Below, piece by piece: positions 13,901 to 24,900 of a stretch of DNA of 64,000 nt. Numbering within the stretch: the first letter of the stretch is position 1; each line of letters opens with the position of its first letter. The DNA comes from Pseudovirgaria hyperparasitica (Eukaryota; Ascomycota; Dothideomycetes; Acrospermales; Acrospermaceae). A model generated the notes under the pieces. That model was not told where the DNA came from, did no database searches, and saw only the letters and a program-made list of their open reading frames with translations. A program made the position numbers and the translations under genes. The stretch spans positions 528,999 to 592,998 of the forward strand of contig NW_022985554.1 of NCBI RefSeq assembly GCF_010093815.1. Reading direction: 5' to 3'.

Positions 13901-14472
13901 CCGTCGCAAAATCTCTCGCACTGTTGGCGACTTCCAGCGAGCTGAACTGTGAGCTTCTGGGGACCACCGATTTCTCCACTCTTGCTCTTGTTGTCAAATC
14001 CATGCCATGTTGTTATCGCCAGAGCAAACATATAGCTTTGGCTATGCAGTCTCTCAACGCGCCTTATCGCACACAGGGGGAGAGTAAACCCATTGCCTCC
14101 GGGACCAGCGCCATGCGTTTGACCAGTGAAAGCACTCGAAGTGCTCAAGCTGGCAGAGTTCAAGAAACTTGATGCTTGCGTGGAGAAGCAAAGATACTGT
14201 TCACTCAGATGAAGCTTCCCCACATAATGGATGCCCTGAGGTCTTTCCCTCTCTTTCTCCGGAGAATCACCTGAGCCTCTTGTACTATGGTGTGGGGAAA
14301 GCGTAAGCTCGGCAGTTATCTCTTGGAGAGGATTTTGCGAGTCCGGCAAGCGAAACTGGTGTCGGAATAGCGAGGCTTTGGTAGGTCTGCGGTCGCTTGA
14401 GGGGCTGGCAACGGAGAGGGTGGGTTCGATAAACTGCTGAGCTTTCTGGACTAGACTCTGAAAACTGAACAT
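10953..14472 (-). CDS. GYP2: Rab GTPase-activating protein (GRAM-TBC-EF-hand, Gyp2/Mdr1 type)
   Basis: Four exons read on the minus strand, 14472-13668, 13618-13264, 13213-12375 and 12316-10953, give 1120 residues. The introns are 49, 50 and 58 bp. The N-terminal 240 residues look like a GRAM domain. The TBC domain begins near residue 280. Its catalytic arginine finger lies in IEKDLNRS (Arg about 341) and its glutamine finger in GYCQAMN (Gln about 376). It continues through the conserved [11 protein letters not shown] and [14 protein letters not shown]. After about residue 720 comes an EF-hand region with loop [12 protein letters not shown]. The last 250 residues are acidic, charged and probably disordered. 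The architecture matches yeast Gyp2/Mdr1 and animal TBC1D8/9, which stimulate GTP hydrolysis by Rab proteins in membrane traffic. The EF loop has Gly rather than Glu/Asp at position 12, so calcium binding is uncertain. Confidence 0.92.
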
Positions 14473-15046
14473 TGCTCAAAGCTGCATTGTTTTAAGCTCA
14501 CAATCTGTCTATGTCCAGTAGCCTGGGTATCACGGCGATACGAAGCTGAAGTGCGAGCTGCTATACATGGTGTTGCGGAGCTTGCCCGAAACCCCCGAGC
14601 GAGCTTAGCCTCTCAGCAGCCCCTCACGTGCTGCGGCTGTTGGGGCGTCGAATACTTGAGAGCCTCAGCATGCAACTAGCCAGGTTCAACGCATGAAAGC
14701 ACCGTTAGACTGTGATTAGCCGGATCGCCTATGGAATCCCTGGACGTCTCCTCATATCGAAATGATGCAACTTTAGTGGGGAACATGCTTGGTTATGGAG
14801 ACAGCATACGATAACAATGGTATGTAACCCGCAATGCTCATCAATTTTCTTTCAGACAAAACTTTCTATAGGGGGACGAGCCATGCTATTGACGGTCCGA
14901 AAGACACATAGCTAGAGACGCCTTGTCAAGGACCATGCTCCAAACTCCAGACTTGCTGCTGCGAACCATTACAATTTTCGACCATGTAAAATGTACTACA
15001 GAACCATCTCGATGATTGATAATAGCAGTAAACCCACGACTCTTCC
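14473..15046. other. spacer between Rab-GAP and SDR genes
   Basis: No gene seen. It should contain the 5' flank of the minus-strand Rab-GAP gene and, nearest 15046, the 3' UTR of the minus-strand dehydrogenase. The two genes are in tandem orientation. Confidence 0.6.
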
Positions 15047-16294
15047 TTAGGTGACAGTGTATCCTCCATCAACGCGGAGATCGGCTCCTGTGACGTAAAG
15101 GCTCGCATCGCTCGATAGGAATGTAACAGCTCCCATTAGGTCTTCAGGCCTTCCCATTTTACCCTGAGGAATCAGGGAGGTCCACTTGTTCTTAAGATCT
15201 GGGTTGTCGTCGAGAATCTTCTTGGTTCTGTGTCACAGTCAGGGTACCATCAAGCACGAGGAGTTCGATTCATGACTTACAGTGCGGTAAGCATGTAGCC
15301 TGGAGAGATGCAGTTCACACGAATACCAGCGTGTGCCCATTCAACTGCCAAGCTGGCTGCCAAATGCCTCACAGCAGCCTTCGCGGCGTTGTACGGTGCC
15401 TGGGGCTGGGGGACATTGACAATAGCACCAGACATACTGCCAATCATGACGATAGATCCTTGTGCCTTGCGCTCCATCAGGTGCTTCGCTACACCTACGG
15501 ACCATAGGTATGTGCCATCCACGTTGACGCCCCAGAGCTTCTGAATACGGTCATGGGGGTAAGAGATGGCGTCATAGTTCTCCGTGAAGCCAGCAGATGT
15601 GACGAGGTTGTCAATCTGGCCGTGCTCCTTGATGATCTCCGCAATCGCTTGATTGACTGAGGTTGGGCTGGAGACATCACAATAATGTGCTGTGACCTTG
15701 GGGAGATGCTCAACACCTGGATTCTCGGCCTCAAAGGTTGCCACTAGGCCCTCTGCAGACCTGGAAGCTTCTTCCTCTATGAAGATACATTAATAAGTGC
15801 TTTTGTTGTTACAGTCGTACCCAAGGGGTGTTGGACATACTGTTCATATCCACAAGGGCAACGTTCGCACCGCTTGCGACCAAAGCCTGGGCCATTACGA
15901 GACCAAGACCACGAGCACCTCCAGTGACAACACCGACACGACCTTCTAGTGAGAAGGCAGCCAGTGTTCTTTTGAAATGGAAGCCCCCTCGACCTTGCAC
16001 AGGCATACTGGAGGGGAGGTCTTCCTCCTCAGGATACTCCACCTTGATACTCTCATCTGTTCGAGCAAGAGCACCCTCGTGCTCACCAGACTCTCCAGGC
16101 TGACCAGTCGTAGAGGCCGAATCATGGTCAGTATTGTCGTCCCATGGAGGCTGGTCGCGGAGACTGGAGGATTTCGATAGCCATCTGGCCTGGCACGGCG
16201 GGGCAACCTTCACAGGCCTCGTAGCGGCGCGGGAAGCTGTTGCTGAAGCTCTCAGAGCACTTCTGAGCATCTGTGGGCGGATAATTGAGGCCAT
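15047..16294 (-). CDS. short-chain dehydrogenase/reductase, probably mitochondrial
   Basis: Exons 16294-15841, 15776-15281 and 15227-15047 give 376 residues. The introns are 64 and 53 bp. The first 45 residues are rich in Arg, Ala and Ser, lack acids and end in [11 protein letters not shown], as in a mitochondrial presequence. An acidic linker follows. The classical SDR core then shows the cofactor loop TGGARGLG (about 124-131), VTSAGF in place of NNAG, IGSMSG with the catalytic Ser (about 265-267), and YNAAK with the catalytic Tyr 280 and Lys 284. The C-terminus [10 protein letters not shown] is typical of the family. The closest match in style is the sorbose/arabinitol/xylulose-reductase group of fungal classical SDRs, but the substrate cannot be read from sequence. 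An in-frame ATG at 16327 would add 11 residues. I prefer 16294 because it starts the presequence directly. Confidence 0.88.
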
Positions 16295-19200
16295 GATGTG
16301 TGATTGTTGGAGCAACAAAGCAGTCAATCAGTAGGATGGGAGTGTGATGTAGCAGAGAAGAACACAAAAGGATTGGAAGGGAGAGACACAGCTTATCAGG
16401 GTGGAATGACAAGCAGCGAACACGATGGACCCTGAAGGTTGAAAAGGAAAATGTTGAGTAGCAAGCAACGGGAGCTTAGGGCACAAGCACAGAGAAACAG
16501 CTGCCAATTGCCCCCTTCTTCCCCGCCAGTGATGGCGGCGACGTAATAAAATTGGACCTTGAGCCCATCGCGTCCGGCGACTGCAGCAACGTGCGCCGCC
16601 TAGCGAAGTATCGTGAAGTCCCAAGACTCGTGCCCCCCCACCCCGCCCACCGCACCGCATGGTGTTGATCCTGCTGTTCTTTTCCTTTTCCACCCTGAGA
16701 TTTTCATCAATTGTCCAGCTACCGGTGCTTTCTTGGGCCAATCGATGTTCGATGCTGGCGAAGCGATGTTGCGAAGTCGACTCGTTACCATAACTCATAC
16801 GGGTCTGACTGGCACAACGTCCACGTTCGCATCCGAATCGCGTTCGATCGTTTTGCCTTTCCGCCATGCATCGTGAGATTTTCCTGCCGTCCTGCAGGGT
16901 TCTGAGACGTCTCGTCCGCCTCGAACCGGTGTATAACTAACTATTGGAACCATCTGGAAGCTCAGGTCAGGCTCAACTTTCTCCTCCCCTCCTCCTTTCT
17001 AGTGCTTGCAATATTTTTCACAACTTTGCTACCCCTTGCTTTCGCTGTCGGAGTTTAATTCTTTCCAGTGTTGCATCACGGGTCCTTATCACTGTCATCG
17101 ACAGGATTCGATGCTTTACCTGGATGTTGTGCAGCACCCACCAAATACACAAAGCAACCTCCACGCATGCACATTGCACGCGGACATAATTAGTGTATCG
17201 TGAACTGCAGAATTAGGACCAGTCGGTCCTACTATTTATTGGCCTCTTCTTGTCACGACCGTAATAGCAGCGTCGAAGGAACATATTCCCTACCCTCCGA
17301 AAGTCGGCATTGGCTGAAGAAATCGCTAAGTCCCCCACTGTCGCGCCTATGATCATTCGCATCGGACCTCATCGTTCGCCTACACACTTGGATACCTTGC
17401 AAATCATTACTTACTGACATCCCTTATCTACGCGCCGCACTGTTAACAGCACCACACGCACGCCATGTCAATGCGACAATCCTCTGCACTCAAATAACGC
17501 TGTCTTTCCTCAGGTCCCATACGTCTACTGAGTGGGCGTATGCCAAGAGCTTGGGTTGTCTTGACTGAATTGTCTGGCATCATCCAACGTCCACGTAATC
17601 ACTTTGGACATGTTTTTACCATGTAAAGATCACGATGGTGTGTGACACAAGTGGGGACCAACTGGACCTGCATACTTCTCGAAATTTACTCCAACCCAGA
17701 TAGACACTTGCTGATGCTATCTGGGGTACATCGGCCCGGAACCACTTATATTAACGAAGCAAGGAAGGATGTTGTGCTTTCAAATGTGCTTCTATTAGCT
17801 TTCGCGGGCTCGCTTCCTCAATCCATCTGACACTGCGACTTCGAGTAACGACTCGTAATACCCAAGAATACTTAACAAGGAATCTGAAAATTTTCAATGC
17901 TGTTGTCCACGGGTAGCACAGACGGCCGTTACCAGCCTACATCGTAGTCCTCGGGCCTATTAAACGTTGCCTACAATGTGCACACGGTTTGTCCTTGTAA
18001 CTTGTCTAGAATTACATCCCTGTAAGCTTGGCCTTACTAGACCTATTTATAACGTTGCAGTCTGCGAATGTGTCGCAAACGACCGCAATAGCGCTACATT
18101 GACCCACATTTTTTGGGATGCGCAAGTCTGCCGTCAACCCATGTTGTAAAATCGCATGAGTACTTATGGATAGCGTCTTAGATGGCAAGACTGAATGAAT
18201 ATGCATGCATAAAGGTACGTCCATAATGCACATCAGATCCTTTATTTTCTAAATTAAGTTATAAGCTATACTCCACTCGACTGATCGAATGCCGCGTGGG
18301 GTCTTGATGACATTAAAGTATCTCGACATCAACATATGGACACATCAACAGAGGCAATTCAGCGCCAATACTCCTCCATCGCTCATCACTCAAAATCGAG
18401 TTAGAGACCATCTCGATAGGATAACTCAGAGCAGTATTCATCTTTCCCAGAAATGACATTCAAATATCGAACCCGTGGACAAACGAGAGCGATGCCAAGA
18501 CGACCTCGACCGACGGGAGGAAGGGGACATGCTGGATGCGATGTTCAGAAGCTCTGCCAGAATACTTCGATCCAGCTATGTCACCCCGTGGGCCCCAAAT
18601 GCTCCAACGAAGATGATAACAATCTATGAAGCCTCGACATGTCTGAATGGTCCTCATACTAGTCTCCAGGACCTAGCCAAACGTACATCTCCCACTTATA
18701 TGCTCTAGAACTCTCCAAACGTCTTAGAAGAGCTGGTCTGGAATTAGCGACGGCGATAGCGACGTCTTTCCAATGCCGCGGAATGAGAGACAAGCTCAAC
18801 GTTACGCGACACCTACGGTATGGGCGTAGTATGTCCGATCATAAATTGCTGGGTGCCCACGCAACTTGTCGAGTATCGCAAAATCTTGTATGTCACAAGT
18901 AGATACCGGAGACTGACCTCACTGGGCGCGCACTTGGCTATGTAAAGATCGGTTACTTTGAATGATCCTGGTGGGGCGGTCCAGTCGTACATTGGGTGGT
19001 ATTCTTCTTCTAGCCAGCCTGTGCTCTCAACCTTTGAATGAATGGAATACTAAAGAAGCTCGTTAGTCGGCTGATGTTGATACTGAGCCGATCATCTATA
19101 GCATATACAACATCCAACCTCTTCAGGTTCAACGACCACAGTCCTGGTTCCTAAGACTATCTTGCACACCACGGCTTATTGCCACCACCGCTTTCCCTGT

Positions 19201-20536
19201 TCTTGGACGTATGTTACAGAGTTGACTATTAGCTCAATCTGGTCAACGAGCCGTGAAACTAGAGCAGCATTGCAGATTTTGCTCCGCAATGTTGGAACGA
19301 ATTCTACATAGATCTGACATGTTAACATCGCTTACCGTTGTCATGCCAGCATCCAAATAGGCGCTCGGTAGCAGAGAAGGCCAATTCCAGCAGCCTGGAG
19401 CACCTTAATGCTCTAGGGAGAAAGATGGTCGTTGACTCGATAGCCGATCATATGTGCTACACAGCGCCAACCACATACGAAGGGGAATAGAATTACCTTG
19501 TCGGATAAACGCGCCCGGAACTGTCTCAGGGTCTTGGACGATATGTAGTCAGAAGGAGTTCGAAGAACGTATCTGCTTGGTGCTACCCATAGTAATTCAT
19601 CGGCGTCCAACTGAAGGTATGGTATGTGAGACAGTTTCAACAGCAGCATTTCCTTATGTCTTCTCCTGATTCTACGGACCTGGAGCCGCGATAGATGTGC
19701 TTAAAGCTAGCTGCCATTTAACTAAGGGGTTGCCCTTTCTTACCACGCCTGCCCGCATGAAGTGATAAAACCTGGGGCTCTCGTATCCTCACGTCTGCGA
19801 ATCAGAAGCGGCTGAGCTCAAACCTCAATGAATCTTTTGAACTTGTTACTGGATTGAACCACAGGTACTGCGGCTTGCGACTCACCAAATCTCAGATGTG
19901 GTAAAATTGGAAGGTCATTCTCGCGTCTTGTAAAACGTATCAGACCCTACTACGTCGCCAAACATATGTGGACGTCATTCTTGATTGCCACTAAGAGACA
20001 TAATGTTGGATCACTTCTTGCCGAAGAGCCAATTCCCTACAGGAATCAGGACACTTTTTTACTGCCTACAAGGTCTTGCTGAAGGATCCAGGTGGCCATA
20101 ACCCGCAAAACGCTTCCTACTTGTCTCCCAGAAGATTTCAATATCTTTGATTGTATAGGCTTCGATAGTTGTGATTTCTGAAAGAGTTGGCACAGTCAAC
20201 AATAAGCCAATGCATGCTCGGCGCTACTAGATTACTCTTCCATAGAGATGGAGTTGATGGGTGGCGAATACTGAGCGTGTTTCATATAGTTGGTGTCTGG
20301 CTAGATCCTAGATGAGAACGGCACGTGGTATGAATATACGGTCCATAGGCGCTCGCACTATAATGGTGAAAGTAGAAATAAAAATGGATCCGATGGGATT
20401 GCTTGACGATTAATGAGGACTTGGCGCACGTGATGCCTTGCTTGATGGCTAAGATGCTAGGAGTCGACTACAATTCTTAAAGTTTCTCCACAACCAACGG
20501 ACGTGACCTACCACACGTAGGATTGCGATATCCTTC
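16295..20536. other. 4.2-kb stretch without an intact gene
   Basis: The first 100-900 bases should hold the promoter and 5' UTR of the minus-strand dehydrogenase. Pyrimidine-rich segments occur near 16960-17030. From about 17.2 kb the sequence has no open frame longer than about 80 codons that looks real. Protein-like fragments appear on the minus strand around 18.9-19.7 kb, listed separately as a possible relic. The last 100 bases are the promoter of the mitoribosomal protein gene. Confidence 0.5.
18900..19690 (-). pseudogene. possible decayed gene fragments, perhaps isoprenyl-diphosphate-synthase-like
   Basis: On the minus strand, 19650-19497 reads LQLDADELLWVAPSRYVLR followed by TPSDYISSKTLRQFRARLSDK. 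It ends at a possible GTAATT donor and begins at a possible TTCAG acceptor. Further on, around 19290-19180, comes a frame containing IVNSVTYV. The first block resembles the P..Y..S.P.K..R region at the start of fungal GGPP-synthase-like prenyltransferases, and the second resembles their INSA.Y segment. The Asp-rich motif DDxxD is not found and stops interrupt the frames. A separate protein-like stretch, GWLEEEYHPMYDWTAPPG and onward, lies at 19018-18917. I could not join these into one gene. The family suggestion is weak. Confidence 0.22.
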
Positions 20537-21630
20537 ATGTCACCCCGATTGCAGCTCTTACGAGCCTGCACTCGCCCTCAATTTTCATCAAAGTCGACCT
20601 CCCTGCCAATTCAGTCGCCAATTGCGACATTTCTCGCGCCGATCCTCCTGCGCAGTGGACTGCTCGAGCAGACACGGTCCGCATCCATCCTTTCTTCAAT
20701 CTCAGATACTCAAGGAGCATACAACAAGAGAATAAGAGTGGGAAGAGGTCCCGCTTCTGGGAAAGGAAAGACATCGGGGAGAGGTCACAAGGGTCAAAAA
20801 CAGCACGGCAAGGTCCCCAGAGGCTTCACCGGAGGCCAAACGCCAGATGAGATTGTAAACCCGCCCAGGGGAAAAGATAACCGGACATATCGGTGAGACT
20901 CCGCTTATGCTTAACTGTTGTGTTTCTTTGACACAGCCGACATATTTCATGGAACATGGCTGATCTCCGCATAGCTTCACCCAAGAGTTCGCCAAAGTCA
21001 ATGTCGACCGTATTCAACAGTGGATCGATCAAGGCCGCCTCGACCCCAAGAAGCCCATTACACTGAGGGATCTGCAAAGAAGTCGTTGCACACATGGCCT
21101 GAAGGAAGGCGTGAAGCTCCTTGCGAGAGTGCGTATAATTACCACGTATATATTTCACTAGACTAATTAGCTGCGTACAGAACGCCGGTCAACTCACTAC
21201 CCCGATCAACATCATTGTCTCCCGCGCATCCGCAGGTGCCATTAAAGCCGTCGAAGCTGCTGGCGGCACGATCAGTACACGCTTCTATACCAAAGCGTCC
21301 CTGCGACGCATCATGGCGGGCGAAACCGACCCCATAAACTCTCTTATGTCTGCGTTCCCTCCCGAAATCGCCGATCTGACATCAAGGCCTATAATAGATG
21401 CAGAGACTGGACTTAAGCTCACGGGCTGGAAATATCGACTGCCCGACCCGACGAGTAGAGCAGATATCGAATATTACCGAGATCCGGCGCATCGGGGATA
21501 TCTTAGCCATTTGGTGAAGGATGGCGAGAGTCCAAGTCTATTCTTCAGAACTGCAAAGGCGGAGCAAGAGAGGAAGGCTCTTGGTAAGCAGCAAGCAGAG
21601 ACGCCCATATCGGAGACGAAGTTGTGGTGA
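20537..21630 (+). CDS. MRPL10: mitochondrial large-subunit ribosomal protein uL15m
   Basis: Exons 20537-20892, 20975-21128 and 21181-21630 encode 319 residues. The introns are 82 and 52 bp. After a basic, Ser-rich presequence of about 55 residues comes the Gly/Lys/Arg-rich uL15 signature [20 protein letters not shown], which continues into [17 protein letters not shown]. Exon 2 carries the conserved [20 protein letters not shown] and the helix [22 protein letters not shown]. Exon 3 has the uL15 fold end, [21 protein letters not shown], followed by a mitochondrial-type extension. The product belongs to the large subunit of the mitochondrial ribosome (yeast Mrpl10). The first intron ends at CATAG 20974. 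A nearer ACACAG leaves a frame that stops, so it was not used. Confidence 0.93.
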
Positions 21631-22061
21631 AGAATTTAGTGTTGCGGGAGGGACGTGTATGATAGATATGTCTCTCGGGGTATTATTGCGTTGCTGCTGC
21701 TGCCTGAAAGTAACAGTTCTCATGTATAAATATACGAGATTGTATATGTTCAAAGTCAACATAGACATTCCATGCCTTCTGAAGATGCTCGACACTTGAT
21801 CAGCGCGACTACACACTTCATGTTGCTCATTTATCCCCAGATAATCTCACTTCCTACAGGTCAAAACTCCTCTGGCCAGGCATTCAACAGCGATCACACA
21901 TGAGTGATGGTGCTCACGTAGAGATTCTTGGAGCAAACCCCGCACCCCAATGAAGGCAAAAAGGCAAACAAATGACGACTCCTGGTCACCATCCATGCTA
22001 GTGAGTCATACATGATTTGACTGCCTAAGAGAATACGTCATCTGGACGAAATCGAACCTGT
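21631..22061. other. intergenic
   Basis: No gene seen. It holds the 3' flank of the uL15m gene and the 5' flank of the next plus-strand gene. Confidence 0.6.
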
Positions 22062-23221
22062 ATGCCACCCTCTAGCACGTATGAACCCTTCGATGCCAGC
22101 GCGCCATCTTTTACTGATTCAACGATCTCAAGTTTCGGTTCCCAGTCCTCCATGTATTCTCTACAACAGAAGCTCAACCCTCAAGATCTCCTGGGCGGGT
22201 CAGTTGATGGAGTGGGCACTCTCGGCACCTCTTTATGGAGAAAGTCCTTGAAACGCTTCATTGAGGATGAGGATGAGGAGGAGGATGAGGAGGGGGAGGA
22301 GGAGGAGGGAGAGGAGGAGGTCCATCCATGGAACACAAGCCAACAGCAGGGTGCAACTCTTGAGACTCCATTCCTCAGATTATGGGACGAACATTCCGGA
22401 AGTCAGCCCAAAGACAACCATATGAAAGCAAGAGCAACACGGCAACGTCTTAACACCAGAGCCTCCCGTAAGGAATCTTTGTCTCTACATCTGAAGCACG
22501 ATACACGGACACCAACTCCTTACATCTCATTTACAGTCTCACCATCGGCAATACGTGGTCTAGCCCCAAGAAGAACTGAAAAACGAGGGCCACAAAAGCT
22601 GATTGTTGTCGATCCAATCGCTCGCAAGAGAAATCGAATGCCTTTTCTGCACGTCCTCGATGAAATGGACTATTATGATATACCCGACCCTTATAATCAG
22701 CGTAACCGTTACTATCGAGACCATTACATATGTCTCTGGGAGGTTACCCCTGACGAGGTCGTTGGGCAGTGGGATTATGATGACCTCTTGAGCACTAGTG
22801 AGGATTGGTACGAGGACATTATTCTGCCTGCTGTTGAGAATTTCAGGCAAAAGACTACAGCCTCAGATGCTGAGGAGCTGGCTAATCTGCTTGGAGGAGT
22901 TTCATGTAAGTCCGAGGAGAGAATCTTCCACGCGAGGAGCTAACAGCATGTGCAGTGGCGAACAAACCCAAGGCTCTCCAATCTTCTAGCAAACCCAACA
23001 AGGCTGTATCGGTCGAGAGTGCTGCTTTGAACGATCATGTGTCTAAAAAGGGGGCAGTTCTAGGTTCTGCTTCTGAGAAAGCTTCAACAAGAAATGCAAC
23101 GACAGGCAAGGCTAGGCCAAAGAAAGCTACACCGAAAGAGCCTTCGTCAAGCGAGACAGTTTCAGACAAACATAAGCCAAAGATCAAGCCAGTGAGACTC
23201 GCGTTCATCGAAGATGAATAA
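22062..23221 (+). CDS. unassigned acidic protein with a conserved-looking core
   Basis: Two exons, 22062-22905 and 22956-23221, are joined across a 50-bp GTAAGT..GCAG intron to give 369 residues. A Glu/Asp run (about residues 66-86) lies in the N-terminal third. The middle part (about 175-275) looks structured: VVDPIARKRNRMPFLHVLDE is followed by a Tyr-rich stretch, then LWEVTPDEVVGQWDYDDLL and WYEDIILPAVENF. The C-terminal exon is Lys/Ser/Thr-rich and disordered. I recognise no named domain. The core has the look of a small fungal-specific fold with N-terminal 'entry' and C-terminal 'closing' helices, but no catalytic motif can be pointed to. No signal peptide or membrane segment is visible. 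Confidence 0.7.
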
Positions 23222-23582
23222 ATTGGATCTCCTTTTACGGGGACCATCTCAGATGAAGAAACGCTAGGGAAGTATGCTTCAAACGACTCTAACGACCAGT
23301 GACGGAGTCCCACGCAGTGGACAGTGCTATGGAAAGCTTGAATATGACTGTGATCGAGTTTCCTCTTATACAGGCAACGGGATATTGCAGTTAGCCCAGT
23401 CGAAGGATAACTAGAGAGCTGGACTCTTGATTTCTTTTTTTCTTACACATGTAGCTACTCTGAAAGAATATCGATGCTCTACTCATCCTATGCTGAAGTC
23501 GCAATGCGCTAATGAAAGCTGAGATTCATACAGTCACACCTCTCCCCATTCATCAACTCAATTTAAATCTGGCTACAAACCC
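23222..23582. other. convergent intergenic spacer
   Basis: The spacer lies between the 3' ends of a plus-strand and a minus-strand gene, so both 3' UTRs fall here. No coding signal is seen. Confidence 0.65.
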
Positions 23583-24119
23583 TTACAAAGGGTACCCTTC
23601 TCCTTCAACCCTCGTCTCCTCCCCCAAGAGCACAAAGTCCTTCTTCCCCACGTTCACCCCCTCCTTCCTCAGAATCGCATACACCATACTCAAGTGAAAG
23701 TAGAAATTCGGCACCGCAAACCTCATCACATAGTCCTTCTTCTCCAACTCGTGCGGGCCTCCGAACCACTTCACCCACACCTTGCCCTCGCTCTGCGCGA
23801 AGCCTTCCTCCTTCACTCCCGCCAATACCTTCTCGACATCCGCAATCCGCGCCAGCGCATCGGCCACGGACGTTGGGTCAAAGGAGTCGTATTTCGGGAC
23901 CGATGCTTCGGAAATTGCGCCGACTTTGACGAGGGTTGTGGTGGCGACGCACATGGCGATTTGGCGGGCGAGCGGCCACATATCGTCGATGATACGGGCC
24001 TCAAGGATTGCGGAGTCGGAAAGACCATGGGATTGGGCTTTGGTCAGAAGACCTTTGAGGACTTCCAGGCCGTCTTGGACCTGCGGGACATACGCAGCGT
24101 AGAGAGTTTCGGCGGACAT
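23583..24119 (-). CDS. DUF1993 family protein
   Basis: Single exon, 178 residues. It is almost entirely alpha-helical in composition. It matches the fungal/bacterial DUF1993 family from its N-terminal YVPQVQDGLEVLKGLLTKA, through ARIIDDMWPLARQIAMCVATT, to PNFYFHLSMVYAILRKEGV and a final KKDFVLLGE. Family members are small helical-bundle cytosolic proteins without an established reaction. There is no signal peptide. The length equals the usual family length, so the gene appears complete. An upstream in-frame start is not needed, because the ATG at 24119 begins the first helix. Confidence 0.9.
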   Translation of the reverse strand: MSAETLYAAYVPQVQDGLEVLKGLLTKAQSHGLSDSAILEARIIDDMWPLARQIAMCVATTTLVKVGAISEASVPKYDSFDPTSVADALARIADVEKVLAGVKEEGFAQSEGKVWVKWFGGPHELEKKDYVMRFAVPNFYFHLSMVYAILRKEGVNVGKKDFVLLGEETRVEGEGYPL

Positions 24120-24900
24120 GATTGGGTGTTTTGATTGGTAGATGTTTGTAATGCTTGTGGTGGCTAGGTCTGTGAGGTGAGATTTGTTGGTGTTGATAAG
24201 TTGTTGATTGAGAGGGAGGTGGCCTGGCGTTTGGGTGTTATATACTCAGTTTGGGCCTTTAGGGGCGGTGTGAAACTTAATCGTGACTAGGGATGGTATG
24301 CTGCACGTCGAGACTTATGGAATGAGAGAGCCAATAGAATGTGACGTTGTAATGACCTTCAAGCACTGTAAGTTGTATACAGGATGATAATCACCTCTCT
24401 GTCAGCATGCTTGTAAATCAATCGAGGCTGAGTGAAACATCAGTCCGTGGCACAAGAAATCTGCAGTACAACAACCGCCATTAGATAGAGGTGACCCAGA
24501 GCGCATGTTGTCTTCGCGGATCTAGCGTGGCATCCTGAAGGCGATCTCTCGGGCATTCGGTCCGTAGCGCAAGTGCTTACCTCTGTTGGTTCAATTATAG
24601 GCTAGCACGCCGTGGAATTCGAGCTTGATTAGTAATTGCAAGCGTAGTGTGTGAGGTGAACAACTGACTCTCCCAGGGAGTCCGATGTCTTCGTGAAACT
24701 TTTCGTGTTACAGCCCTACCAGTTTGAGGATTGTTATAAGGTCTTGATACATTAGGGAGTCAAGTCTTTGTAAGAGACGAGCTATTATAGTGATACCAGA
24801 TAGGACGCTCATGAAGTAATTAGCGTGTCTTCTATCTTTACAGATAAGGCAGTGAAACCGAATATATTTACAGCTTGAAAGTCAATGATTTGAATTATCT
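24120..24900. other. intergenic
   Basis: It contains the promoter side of the DUF1993 gene (24120-24300) and the 3' flank of the secreted-protein gene. No open frame of interest is present. Confidence 0.6.
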
